A DNA stretch of 64,000 bases from Legionella gratiana (GCF_001467695.1 NZ_LNYE01000020.1:398681-462680); one strand, 5' to 3'. Shown: positions 39,817 to 49,244, numbered from the stretch's first letter. A program made the numbers and translations. The notes: generated by a model not told the origin, from the sequence alone.

Positions 39817-41179
39817 CGGTAAAAACTCCATTTTTTCGGAAAGAAAATTTATGTTGATCCCAATAATTTTTTTCTTTGCATAAAGAGATTAAATGCCATT
39901 CATTTCTTAGAGTAGCATAAGAAACTTGTCGAAATGCGCGCACACCTTTTATACCTGTAAGTAATTCAACAATGATTAAGGCTATTAAATAATCTATCTG
40001 TTTTAAACAACCTCTATTAGTTACTTCTTTGAGTATACGCTTAATTGTAGGTTCTCTGAATGAGCTTTTTTCATTTAATAAGTTATTAGCAATCAGACAA
40101 AGTGCTTGCCCTTTTTGTTCCAGGTTGAGATGAGAAAGCATGGGGGATGCATTAATTAATCGTTGTTTTATTCGTCTTAGCATTTTTTGCATGACGGAGC
40201 GTTTTAATGTTTTGGTGCCATCAGAAAAAATAATAAGGCCACATAATTCTACCCTATTTGAACTCATAAATTGTTCCGAATCGATTGATGGTTTACCGGC
40301 GTGGGTGAGATAAAAACGTTGATTTTTACTTTGATTACACTTCAACCTTAATTTTTCTAAAATGGCGGTGATACGGGCCTCGCCTTCCTTGAATTGATCA
40401 ATATCTGTATGTGCGTATATAAAATCATCACTGTAACGCGCATAAAAAGCGTTTGGAATGTTCGTTAACGCCTCATCAAGTTCAGATAAATAAAGATTAT
40501 AGATTAACGTCGCTAGCGGTGATCCAACTGGAATACCTAATATTTTTTGATAAGGTAAATTATCTTCTGTACGTAGTATGGGTCTTAACGCTTCTTCAAT
40601 AACAATGCGTAAGTAATGGCGTTGCTTTAAATCGTTAACTTCTTTTTCTAATATGTCATAGAAATAGTTCCAAAAAATTGCCTGGGTATCTGCGGGTATA
40701 CTTCCTCCATAATTCGTTATATCTGCACGCAAAACATATACATTAATTTGTTTGTTTGTTGTTTGGGCTTGTTTAAGGTAAGAACAGAATGCTTGGATTG
40801 CTTGCTTGGCTGAACGCCCAGAAATATATGAATAAACAGAGGAAGATATTAAATGTTGCGTTCTTTCTCTGAATAAATCATACAAAATACTAAGTAGGAG
40901 TCGATCAATAAAGGAATAATTTGCAATAAGACGCGTTTTGGAGTTGATATATACTTTTCTTTCATCATATTGCATGGGTTGATAAGTGCCATTGAGTAAC
41001 GCTTTTATAAGTATTTTTGCAACATTTTTTTTATCCGAATAAATATCGGAAATGCTGATTCCTGCTTGATCTTGTTCAAAGATTCGATTGTTTTTTAATA
41101 ATTTATTATATAATTTTGAAATCCGTTGAATGCAACGAGTCTTGTCTTGTAATTCGGTTATGAGTGGCTCATTGTTCAT
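39791..41179 (-). CDS. Reverse transcriptase (RNA-directed DNA polymerase)
   Basis: Reverse transcriptase of about 462 residues. The palm motifs are complete: motif A LRADITNYGGSI, motif B GIPVGSPLATLIYNLYLSELD, and motif C YSDD (Tyr249-Asp252) in YARYSDDFIYA; a finger region with TRLIANYSFIDRLLL precedes. There is no maturase, endonuclease or intron structure, so this is a standalone cellular enzyme, such as those of the Unknown-Group/Abi class linked to phage defence, or a domesticated group-II-type enzyme. I start at 41179; no strong ribosome site is visible and a GTG 12 bases upstream is possible. The last 26 bases overlap the CNB-CPBP gene. Confidence 0.88.
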   Translation of the reverse strand: MNNEPLITELQDKTRCIQRISKLYNKLLKNNRIFEQDQAGISISDIYSDKKNVAKILIKALLNGTYQPMQYDERKVYINSKTRLIANYSFIDRLLLSILYDLFRERTQHLISSSVYSYISGRSAKQAIQAFCSYLKQAQTTNKQINVYVLRADITNYGGSIPADTQAIFWNYFYDILEKEVNDLKQRHYLRIVIEEALRPILRTEDNLPYQKILGIPVGSPLATLIYNLYLSELDEALTNIPNAFYARYSDDFIYAHTDIDQFKEGEARITAILEKLRLKCNQSKNQRFYLTHAGKPSIDSEQFMSSNRVELCGLIIFSDGTKTLKRSVMQKMLRRIKQRLINASPMLSHLNLEQKGQALCLIANNLLNEKSSFREPTIKRILKEVTNRGCLKQIDYLIALIIVELLTGIKGVRAFRQVSYATLRNEWHLISLCKEKNYWDQHKFSFRKNGVFTDDKDERFI

Positions 41180-41205
41180 AACATTGGTCACAATATAAGT
41201 TATAA

Positions 41206-41349
41206 TAATGACAGTTAAGTAAACCTGCTTGGAAAAAAACGCAAAAAATAAAAAATTCAGCCGCAGCCGCAATTTTTTCTCAAACTATAAATTGCTAGAC
41301 AATCTTATTATCTGGCAATGAGCAAAGCATGTCTTCTTAACTGTCATTA
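41206..41349. promoter_or_regulatory. Divergent promoter region with 14-bp inverted repeat
   Basis: A perfect 14-bp sequence, cttaactgtcatta, occurs at 41336-41349 on the plus strand and at 41206-41219 on the minus strand, each facing its gene. In both, TTAACT would be a -35 with TATATT or TATTGT 17-18 bases later. The copies could be twin promoters or operators for the reverse-transcriptase operon and the plus-strand small gene. Confidence 0.5.
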
Positions 41350-41475
41350 ACAGTATAGACTATATTGTTTCTTTTTAGATGATATTATCCTAGAAAGCAA
41401 TTGTGTCTTACTGCACAAGGACACTGAACCTGCTGTATCTTTTTGATGTTGTTTGATATGAAAGAAGGAAGCTAA

Positions 41476-41904
41476 ATGAAACGATTTTCAACTTTATTTT
41501 TTTCTCAAAAGAAGGAAGAACCACTAAATTATCATAAAAAAAATGAGGGTAATAATACCTCAATGTATAAGCTTGAATCTGCGGAAAATACCTTACCTCA
41601 ACGAATTGTCGAAGAAATTTATTTTCCAAGAATTTCATTTTTAGGTTGTCCCTTCACTTGGTATTATTACCCATCCCATGATCTGGTCATTTGGACGGGA
41701 AATCTATATGGAACACCTCAAGATCATTACGATTTAAACGCATTACTTACAAAACTCCAAATTATCCCCGAAGTGAGTATTGAACATGGAGAGGTTGCAA
41801 TCAGAAAGGTTAGTGATTTTTTTTTAAAGCATGATATGAAATATATGTCGCAGGAGGATGATGATCACGTAGTCTCATTAAGCCCATCCAAAGCCAAATG
41901 CTAA
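41476..41904 (+). CDS. Small protein of unknown function
   Basis: Protein of 142 residues with no family I recognise. It opens with a basic stretch (MKRFSTLFFSQKKEE), has a central part rich in Tyr, Phe and Trp (FTWYYYPSHDLVIWTGN, about 61-77) and ends with an acidic segment and SKAKC. There is no signal peptide or membrane helix. AAGGAAG lies seven bases before the ATG, so translation is well supported. It is divergent from the reverse-transcriptase operon and shares a 14-bp sequence with its promoter region. The stop overlaps the stop of the convergent GGDEF-EAL gene by a few bases. Confidence 0.65.
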   Translation: MKRFSTLFFSQKKEEPLNYHKKNEGNNTSMYKLESAENTLPQRIVEEIYFPRISFLGCPFTWYYYPSHDLVIWTGNLYGTPQDHYDLNALLTKLQIIPEVSIEHGEVAIRKVSDFFLKHDMKYMSQEDDDHVVSLSPSKAKC

Positions 41905-43553
41905 GCTGTGGGGCCATGCGCGTTTGATAATTGAGCCATAAATTCATAAGGGCTTACCTGGTTTGAGAAATAACTGCCTTGTCCATACATACAACCATAT
42001 TGTTGGAGTTGCTCTCTAATTTCTTGGTTTTCTACCCCATTAGCGAAAACATCCAACTCTAGGATTTGCGCAAGCTTAATAATCGCCTCAACAATTTTGG
42101 AATTCTTTTTATCTTTAATCATGCTTAAAATAAGCGATTTTTCAATTTTTATTCTGTCGATAGGAAAATTGACCAGATAAAGAAACGAAGAATAACCACT
42201 GCAGAAATCATGGATCGCGATCTTAACACCTAGGTTGCTTAATTCATGTAACACGGTGATTGATTTTTTGGGCTCAGATAAACAGGCACGCTCATCGAAT
42301 TCTAATATTAAATATTGTGGTGAAATTTTATTTTCATTAAGTAAACTTTCTATAAAAACAGGTAATTTCCTATTAATAGCATCTTGAATAGATAAGTGAA
42401 GCGAAGCAAAAATTTGATGTCCTGCCTGGTGCCAAAGTACTAATTGTTCAGTGACATTGGTTAACATGAACGATGTCAATTGTTGGATTAAATTCGATCC
42501 CTCAATAAGGGAACTAAATTTTTCTGCGCTGATTAATCCATATTTTTCATGTACAAAACTGCCCGTAGCTTCAGCGCCAATAATTTTACCTGTCGCTAAC
42601 TCAACCGTAGGTTGATAATAGATCTTTATTTCTTGGTTTTCTATTGCTGCTTTTAGTCCATTCATCACAATTCGGTTAGTCGTAAAATCTTCTTCCATAT
42701 CCGAATTGTAAATAGCAAAAGGTTTGTTTTTCTTCCTGGCATGAAAAACTGCGGTGCGTGCGTGATTTACTAAAGCGACATTATCTGCTCCTGCATTAGG
42801 ATAAACTGCTGCACCAGCAGTAGTACTAATGGTTATATGAATTCCATCAACTGTAAAACTAAGGTGAGTCGCATCTATAATGGCATTCAATAACGCATGG
42901 AGATTAATATTTTTATTGAGCCTTGGTAATAATAAAGCAAACTCATCACCCTCAACTCGTGCAATACTATTGATTCCCATAGTAGCCTGTAACATAAAAG
43001 AGCTAAGTAACATCTCTTTTAATTTTTTAACAAATTCAATCAGAACACTATTGGAATTAAAATTTCCAAAATTGTTGTGAATCGCTTTAAAATCATTCAA
43101 TTTTAATAGAATTACTGCCAATTCATTCGATTTTTCAATTTTATCAATAGCCTGTGTGATTTGTTCACTAAACAGAAGGGCATTAGGCAACTGAGTAAAA
43201 AAATCGTGTTCACTTTCATATTTTAGTTTTGATTCGAGATCGCCACTTTTATATCGAAGCTCCTCTGTTTTATTTGCAACAAATGATTCTGCTGTATTGA
43301 CTAACCCATGACAAAATGACTGTCCCCAATAGGCAAAGAGAAAAGGAGTTAGATCAAGTATCCAAATAGCTGGATTTGTTGTTTGTGCTTTAATGAAGCC
43401 ATCAAGATTAATAAATCCTGTTATTTGATAAGATACAACAAGTGAAGCGATTAATATGCTACCAATAGCAATGCTTAATCCTATATAAGCATACTTATTC
43501 ACATATTCTCTTAAAATAATTGAACTTTTTGCGAGTTTGTAATTTATATCCAT
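41901..43553 (-). CDS. Degenerate GGDEF-EAL domain protein
   Basis: Membrane protein of 550 residues with two N-terminal TM segments (about 22-45 and 65-90), a GGDEF-like domain (about 115-285) and an EAL-like domain (295-545). The diguanylate cyclase site reads EGDEF (201-205) instead of GGDEF. The phosphodiesterase motif is EAT (328-330) rather than EAL, and other metal ligands are changed: NLS reads HLS, DDFG reads HDFC, and EGVE reads NGVE. Lys in IKIEKS and Gln in YGQGSYF remain. Both activities are probably lost, leaving a c-di-GMP- or GTP-sensing scaffold. The start at 43553 lacks a strong ribosome site. Confidence 0.85.
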   Translation of the reverse strand: MDINYKLAKSSIILREYVNKYAYIGLSIAIGSILIASLVVSYQITGFINLDGFIKAQTTNPAIWILDLTPFLFAYWGQSFCHGLVNTAESFVANKTEELRYKSGDLESKLKYESEHDFFTQLPNALLFSEQITQAIDKIEKSNELAVILLKLNDFKAIHNNFGNFNSNSVLIEFVKKLKEMLLSSFMLQATMGINSIARVEGDEFALLLPRLNKNINLHALLNAIIDATHLSFTVDGIHITISTTAGAAVYPNAGADNVALVNHARTAVFHARKKNKPFAIYNSDMEEDFTTNRIVMNGLKAAIENQEIKIYYQPTVELATGKIIGAEATGSFVHEKYGLISAEKFSSLIEGSNLIQQLTSFMLTNVTEQLVLWHQAGHQIFASLHLSIQDAINRKLPVFIESLLNENKISPQYLILEFDERACLSEPKKSITVLHELSNLGVKIAIHDFCSGYSSFLYLVNFPIDRIKIEKSLILSMIKDKKNSKIVEAIIKLAQILELDVFANGVENQEIREQLQQYGCMYGQGSYFSNQVSPYEFMAQLSNAHGPTA

Positions 43554-43978
43554 ATGCTTATTTGAGTCACTTAAATTTATATTAATCTAATCGGCAGAAG
43601 ATATAATTACTTTAATCTAGAAAAGGAAGTAGGCTGCAACTTCTTTTTCTAGGTTCAATTAATGGGTCAATGAAAAGTCGATGAAGATAAAGTCTTATAA
43701 TGTTGGTGATATTTTATCTTGAAAGTAAAAATCCCAAATCACTTTTCCTTATAAAAGCCACCTCCTCTTTTCATGATTAATATTTTGTGAATTAACAAGC
43801 AATTGCGTTTTAAATCCAAATTTATTTTGTTCATATTTATACTATTTGACTTAATTTAATCTAATTTTTTCATAAAAAAACATCTTTACACCCTCGTTTG
43901 TTTCTGTTAACAATAAATTGCTGCCTTTTAGCAAAGAGTTGTAATGGATTTACTTGTCTTTACTAAGGAGTTAAAAAT
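43554..43978. promoter_or_regulatory. Divergent intergenic region before the protease chimera
   Basis: 425 AT-rich bases with no gene. TTGACT at 43847-43852 and CATAAA about 18 bases later (near 43871) form a plausible promoter for the plus-strand gene. The gacttaatttaatctaat stretch between them has a 10-base repeat of TAAT that recalls, but does not match, the 11-base PmrA box. AAGGAG at 43963-43968 is the ribosome site. Confidence 0.35.
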
Positions 43979-46900
43979 ATGCCAAAAGATAGAATGGATA
44001 TCGATGAAGGTTCTATGGAAAAAGACCTAAAAAAAGAAAAAAAAGTTCAACAAAGCAATACCGATACTTCACCCTCTCACGATTCTAAGACTGACAAAAC
44101 CAACAAAAAATTTACAGCGAATGATTTTTCTCATCTTGCAGAGAATGAACATTTTCGTTATGCACCAAATAGCAAAAAAATTGGCCATGCAGTGATTACT
44201 AAAGAGGATGATAAAACCGTTGCACTGCAGTATGAACTTCCTTCAGTCGATGATGAAGAAACACCTACAGTTCGTCCTTTGGTTAATATTGAAGCGATTG
44301 AACCGTTCCGTGGAATGCATCGATTTCGTGCGCAAACCCCTGATGGTCATACCCCGATGTACGCAAAACGTTTTATTCATGGAAAAGTAGGGGAAAACGA
44401 AGAAGAGGAACTCATTCAAATAGCCTGTTTTTCCCCCTCTCCTGAAGAAGGGAAGCAACCTTTTTGGGGATCGATTAAAGAGACACCTTTGTTTCGCGAT
44501 GATCTTCCCAAATCAGTGAAAAAAGATTTAAAGAAAGATTTAGCAGAAATGGAACATGTCACTAAGGGTGGGGATGTTTTAACGGTGGAGCATGATTCTG
44601 TCCCACAACGCGATCTTATTAAAACAAGAACTCCTGATCAAAATACAGTGATGGGCGAATCTGCTCGAGATGCTTATGAGCATTTTTTTGATAAAATGAC
44701 AGATGAGCTCCATCCGGAGATGAAAAAACGGTTACAACGCGCTTTTAAAGCAGATATTAAAGATAATTTTTACAAAAATAGTTTTCGTCCTGAGTGGTTA
44801 CATCTAAAAGGTTGGTCATTAATGCCAATGAGTATGAATCCACAAACGAAAGAGAACTTGGGGGCCGCGCCAAAATGGGCAAATACCCAGATGATGATTT
44901 TGGAGCGAATTATCAAATGGTTTGCCATAAATGCCCCAGACTCCTTATTAACAATTCAACCTAAATTTGAAATGCTGCTTGACTCTGAATTGGTTAAGCA
45001 TATTGATTTTGATGTGAAAGTTAAAATAAAAGAACGATATGTGGAGTTGATACAATCCATAGATCCTTTTTTAGCTTATCCCTTATTCCCTAAAGCATCT
45101 GATTTAGCTCAGGGAGCTGGAATAACCTACAATATTTTGAACAAAATCGATCCTGTGAGTAAACAGATGGTTAAAGGTGTCAAATCAAAAAGTGATGAGC
45201 ATGGTTCATCTAAAAAGGGTGCATCTATTTTAACACGAACTCAAGTAGACAAAACTGATACGATAAAATCATCGCCCCCTCATCAAGAAACTTCTTTAGG
45301 TAGAAAAAGAAAGCGTGATAGAGATGCTGAAGAAGATTTTGAACGGAGTGCACCAAAGTCCAACCGTCTTGCTCAAGAAAACCAAGCCGTGAGCTCCACA
45401 CATGAGACAACGCAAGTTAAACCAAGTTCGCTGAATAGGAAAAGAAGGCGAAGAGAAGATAGTGACGAAGAAGAGTTCATCAAGCAGCCAGCTAGAAAAC
45501 GTGTCAAATTTCCCACTCAGAATCAGCATGAGCGCTCAGTGGTACAAATTTATTCTGACTATTTCGTTGCCGATTACGATAATCCCTGGCGCGGCCCAGA
45601 ATCATCTGCTTGCTCCGGTTCCGGTTTTATCATTCAAGATCCTTCTGGAAAAAAATACGTCATGACTAATGCTCATGTAGCAGAAAATGCAACATTTCTG
45701 CAAGTGCGATTAGCGAATAACCGTATTAAAAAATATGAAGCTAAGGTCAAATGTGTTTCATACCAGTGTGATTTAGCCTTATTAGAGGTTGATGACCCTG
45801 AATTTGAGGAGCTTGTAGATCCAGTTGAATTGGGTGAAATGGTGAGTTTACGAGATAGAATTATGGTCGTTGGTTTCCCTATGGGAGGCACTGAAATATC
45901 CCTTTCCAAAGGTATTGTTTCACGTATTCAAGTGGATAGTTACTCGATGAGTGGCCAAAATTTATTGCAGGCTCAAGTGGATGCTGCAATTAATCCTGGG
46001 AATAGTGGTGGACCAGTATTTATAGGAAACCAAGTGGTTGGGGTTGCTTTTCAAGGGTATGGTGGACATCAAGGATTAAACTATATTATTCCTGCTCCAA
46101 TTATGAAGCATTTCCTGAGTGAAGCATTTAATGGCAAGAAATATCGTGGTTTTCCAACTCTTCCTATTGTTACTGAACAAATCGAAAACTTCCATGAGCG
46201 TGACTATTATAAGATGGGTAAACGATCGGGTATTCGCATTTTAAAAGTGGATAATTTATCAGATGCATTCAGTAAGTTAAAACCTGACGATATTATACTT
46301 GCTATTGATGGATTTCCTATTTCAAATGAAGGTACAGTCGATATTCCAGAGATCGGAAATTGCATCGATTATTTTCATGTAACGCAGTCTAAATTCATCG
46401 GTGATAGTGTCAGACTCAATATTTTACGAAAAAAAGCGGATGAAGAAGCTGTTGAGGAATTAGAGATTGATGTAGTTTTGGATACGATCTTGGGGGATAC
46501 CGAAAAAGTATCCGTCGCAGAGCACGATAAAATGCCAACCTATTACATTAACTCTGGAATTTGTTTTGTTCCGCTGACACGGAATTACATGGAAGGAAAT
46601 GGCTGTGATTTTGAAGAGATGCATTTAGTTGAAGAAAATTGTTCTTTACCTGATGCACCCAAAAAAAATGCCACCGATCAAGTCATTGTGATTAATACCA
46701 TCCTTAATTGTAAGGAAACACAAGGCTATGAAAAGCATATTCGTGGAATTGTTAAAGAAATTAATGGCAAATCGATTAACAATATTCATGATGTTGTTCG
46801 TGCTATGGAAGAGAATAAAGAGAAAAGACATGTGATTTCACTGGCTTCAAAATCAAAAATTGTTATCCCTAATATGTCCCCTGCAGAACATGCTAAGTTA

Positions 46901-48094
46901 TTAAAACGTAATCATATATCTCAAGATAGATCTACCGATTTAGATTTGATGATTGTTGATTCCAAAGATCCTTCTCCTATGTTTGAGCCAAAAAAATCAG
47001 AATTATATGTAGAAGAAATGGAATTAACACAATCAGGAATGCATGCTCTTTTTGATCGAATGGGTTATCCAGGAATTGTTAGTGGTTCTATCTATAATGG
47101 CGCGCCAACGCTTAATTTAGATGCTCTGAACCAGCAAGGATTTATGCCCATCTTAACTGATGTTGGTCAAAGAAGAGTTTCTGGTCATTGGATTATGTTG
47201 ATGCACGGTCATGGTAATGAATACTTTATTTTTGATCCATTAGGGCAAGCATCAGGTAAAAATTACGTTGACTCTTTAGCTAGCCAATTACCTCATAGGG
47301 CTAAACTTTATGTTATTCCTAATGCTGAGGGATTAAACAGAGGATTATGTGGGTATTGGGTTGCATCAACGGGTTTGAGAGCATTTGCTGCATTAAATCA
47401 AACTAAATCACCAAACTTAAAAATACTGGGTCAAACGGTTTCTGAGGAAATGCAGGCTGAGTTAGCTAATAATGGATTCATGAAAATTGTAACTTGGCTG
47501 CAGTCTGTGGCTGAAAAATTTACCGGTACTTCAGCAGTGAAACCAATTGATGCGCGAGAATTGAGACTAGCGAGTGAGGTAGAGCTGCAAAGCCGTCCTA
47601 AAATTATAAGTCCTATTCCTATAAAACCGCTCTCTTTGGGTTTATTTGGCCAACCCTCTCTAACCCTTGAACAGAAAGAAGCGAAGCCTAAAAGAAGGAG
47701 AATTATTGAATCAGATGAAGAGGAAAATGAGGAAGTAAAAAACCTATCACCAGGTAAAGAAGGTGGGGAGTTAACCAGGGATATGTTGCCTGGTTTAAAA
47801 CGCTGGCAACAAAAAATTGAAGAGATGGAGGAGCGCTATAAAGATCTTCCAGAGAATGAAGAAGAGGATGAAGATTATGTTAATTCCTCAGAGGATTCAG
47901 AATATTCCGATGAAGAAAGTGAGTCTGATGATAAAAGTATGGATTTAGATGATTCAGAAGCAGAAGAAATTGTCGATGTACAATCGAAGAATAAATCTTC
48001 TAGAAAACCGCAACGTCATGGATTTTTCAAGCCAACTTCTATGGATGTTGAAACTGATCTTGAACAGAATCAGAAACGATTCCAATACAAATAA
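43979..48094 (+). CDS. Giant protein with HtrA-type serine protease, PDZ and CE-like cysteine protease sites
   Basis: Effector candidate of 1371 residues. Residues 1-430 are unrecognised. Basic clusters GRKRKRDRD (about 442), NRKRRRRED (about 486) and ARKRVKF (about 505), with a fourth near 1236, resemble nuclear localisation signals. A trypsin-like domain carries His566 (NAHVAE), Asp598 (CDLALLEV) and Ser676 (NPGNSGGPV), with HtrA spacing; PDZ-like segments and the plant-Deg-like YYINSGICFVPL follow. Further on, GHWIML (His1070), IFDPLG (Asp1086) and LCGYW (Cys1124) form a CE-clan-like His-Asp-Cys triad, in the order of Ulp1/adenain peptidases. The acidic tail (about 1280-1345) is Glu/Asp/Ser-rich. 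Strong AAGGAG start. Confidence 0.75.
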   Translation: MPKDRMDIDEGSMEKDLKKEKKVQQSNTDTSPSHDSKTDKTNKKFTANDFSHLAENEHFRYAPNSKKIGHAVITKEDDKTVALQYELPSVDDEETPTVRPLVNIEAIEPFRGMHRFRAQTPDGHTPMYAKRFIHGKVGENEEEELIQIACFSPSPEEGKQPFWGSIKETPLFRDDLPKSVKKDLKKDLAEMEHVTKGGDVLTVEHDSVPQRDLIKTRTPDQNTVMGESARDAYEHFFDKMTDELHPEMKKRLQRAFKADIKDNFYKNSFRPEWLHLKGWSLMPMSMNPQTKENLGAAPKWANTQMMILERIIKWFAINAPDSLLTIQPKFEMLLDSELVKHIDFDVKVKIKERYVELIQSIDPFLAYPLFPKASDLAQGAGITYNILNKIDPVSKQMVKGVKSKSDEHGSSKKGASILTRTQVDKTDTIKSSPPHQETSLGRKRKRDRDAEEDFERSAPKSNRLAQENQAVSSTHETTQVKPSSLNRKRRRREDSDEEEFIKQPARKRVKFPTQNQHERSVVQIYSDYFVADYDNPWRGPESSACSGSGFIIQDPSGKKYVMTNAHVAENATFLQVRLANNRIKKYEAKVKCVSYQCDLALLEVDDPEFEELVDPVELGEMVSLRDRIMVVGFPMGGTEISLSKGIVSRIQVDSYSMSGQNLLQAQVDAAINPGNSGGPVFIGNQVVGVAFQGYGGHQGLNYIIPAPIMKHFLSEAFNGKKYRGFPTLPIVTEQIENFHERDYYKMGKRSGIRILKVDNLSDAFSKLKPDDIILAIDGFPISNEGTVDIPEIGNCIDYFHVTQSKFIGDSVRLNILRKKADEEAVEELEIDVVLDTILGDTEKVSVAEHDKMPTYYINSGICFVPLTRNYMEGNGCDFEEMHLVEENCSLPDAPKKNATDQVIVINTILNCKETQGYEKHIRGIVKEINGKSINNIHDVVRAMEENKEKRHVISLASKSKIVIPNMSPAEHAKLLKRNHISQDRSTDLDLMIVDSKDPSPMFEPKKSELYVEEMELTQSGMHALFDRMGYPGIVSGSIYNGAPTLNLDALNQQGFMPILTDVGQRRVSGHWIMLMHGHGNEYFIFDPLGQASGKNYVDSLASQLPHRAKLYVIPNAEGLNRGLCGYWVASTGLRAFAALNQTKSPNLKILGQTVSEEMQAELANNGFMKIVTWLQSVAEKFTGTSAVKPIDARELRLASEVELQSRPKIISPIPIKPLSLGLFGQPSLTLEQKEAKPKRRRIIESDEEENEEVKNLSPGKEGGELTRDMLPGLKRWQQKIEEMEERYKDLPENEEEDEDYVNSSEDSEYSDEESESDDKSMDLDDSEAEEIVDVQSKNKSSRKPQRHGFFKPTSMDVETDLEQNQKRFQYK

Positions 48095-48164
48095 TCCTTT
48101 TTCTTTATTGCGCTGGGGGGTAGACCCAGCGCTTTCTTTTGATTGAATGATATAGGGGATAACG

Positions 48165-49130
48165 ATGTTTCAAAAAATTACGGAAATAAAAAATTTTCGC
48201 GAAGCGTTAAAAGACATTCATTTTGATACTTGGTTAGTTTTAGATCTCGATAATACCGTCATGACTCCCAGAATTGCGTTTGGAGGAGATGCATGGTTTG
48301 AAGGTTTATTTTCTCATGTCTCGCAAAAAAAAATTGAACCGGCTATTGCTCAGCCTTCATTGATGTCGGTTTATAATTCAGCGCAACATTTTGTGCGCAC
48401 TTCTGCAGTAGAACCAAAGATAGTGAGTATCATTAGAGCATTGCAAGATATTGGCATCCCTGTCATTGGATTAACCGCACGCGGGTATTCGATTCGTCAT
48501 CAGACATTGAGGCAGCTTGCTGATATGGGTGTTGATTTTTCACGAAACAGTATTGTTTCTGATGATGACTCCACCTGTCAGGGAGGTGTCATTTTTTGTG
48601 CTGGCGGTGATAAAGGGAAAAATTTAAATTCGTTTTTATCACGATTAGGATGTGCTCCTCACCATATTGTGATGCTTGATGATAAGAAAAAACACCTAGA
48701 ACGAGTGATGATTGCTTTAGAACCACTAGGGATTCATTTTAGTGGCTTTCGTTATGGGTATCTTGATGAAAAGGTGCAACAGTTCAGTATGGACGCAGCG
48801 AACATTCAATTGGCTCATTTATGGGAGTGGTTATCTGCTACGGTACAAGAAGATGTTAAAAAATTAAAACTTATTTCTGAGGAACTTATGGGTACTTTAA
48901 GTCCATTGGTTTATTCAGAGAGTTTTTTTCATCCCGAACATCCTCTGCATCCTAGTTCATCAAAATCTGATGTGGATAAGCCTTCACAAGAAAAGCAATC
49001 CAAATTATTGAAACGTTCGCTAAGTTCGTCTTCGTTTTTCTATAAGGAGAATCTATCGAGTGCACCACTAAAATGGAAAGAAATAGAAAATGAGCACTCG
49101 ACCAACAGTGAAGTATTTCTCCGCTCTTAA
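48165..49130 (+). CDS. HAD-like DUF2608 family protein, effector candidate
   Basis: Protein of 321 residues with a HAD hydrolase core. Motif I is LDLDNTVM (Asp27 nucleophile, Asp29, Thr31), motif II LTARG (Thr), a Lys in GKNL and motif IV in MLDDKKKHLE (two Asp). This matches DUF2608, a HAD branch found in Legionella, Coxiella and other intracellular bacteria. The substrate is unknown; a phosphomonoesterase is likely. The C-terminal 70 residues are Ser/Pro/Lys-rich and disordered, with a short Ser cluster SLSSSSFF. It follows the protease chimera on the same strand, about 70 bases away, and has a GGGG ribosome site. Confidence 0.75.
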   Translation: MFQKITEIKNFREALKDIHFDTWLVLDLDNTVMTPRIAFGGDAWFEGLFSHVSQKKIEPAIAQPSLMSVYNSAQHFVRTSAVEPKIVSIIRALQDIGIPVIGLTARGYSIRHQTLRQLADMGVDFSRNSIVSDDDSTCQGGVIFCAGGDKGKNLNSFLSRLGCAPHHIVMLDDKKKHLERVMIALEPLGIHFSGFRYGYLDEKVQQFSMDAANIQLAHLWEWLSATVQEDVKKLKLISEELMGTLSPLVYSESFFHPEHPLHPSSSKSDVDKPSQEKQSKLLKRSLSSSSFFYKENLSSAPLKWKEIENEHSTNSEVFLRS

Positions 49131-49244
49131 AGAACATTACCCGAATTCACGTCAATTAACTGAGGCAACTTTTATTTCTTGACTTGGGGTGTTTTATCTC
49201 GGTAATCTTATGATTAATTCTTTATCATTTAAAGAGTAACTATT

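Noticed and set aside
39791..41179. Reverse transcriptase as part of a group II intron, retron or diversity-generating element
   Set aside because: No maturase or endonuclease domain, no intron ends, no msr/msd-like inverted structure and no template/variable repeat pair seen near the gene.
43847..43875. PmrA box upstream of the protease chimera
   Set aside because: The gacttaatttaatctaat stretch has repeats 10 bases apart; the PmrA consensus has two cTTAATatT halves 11 bases apart. The 27086-27103 TTAA pair before the kinase-like gene is 14 apart and was rejected likewise.
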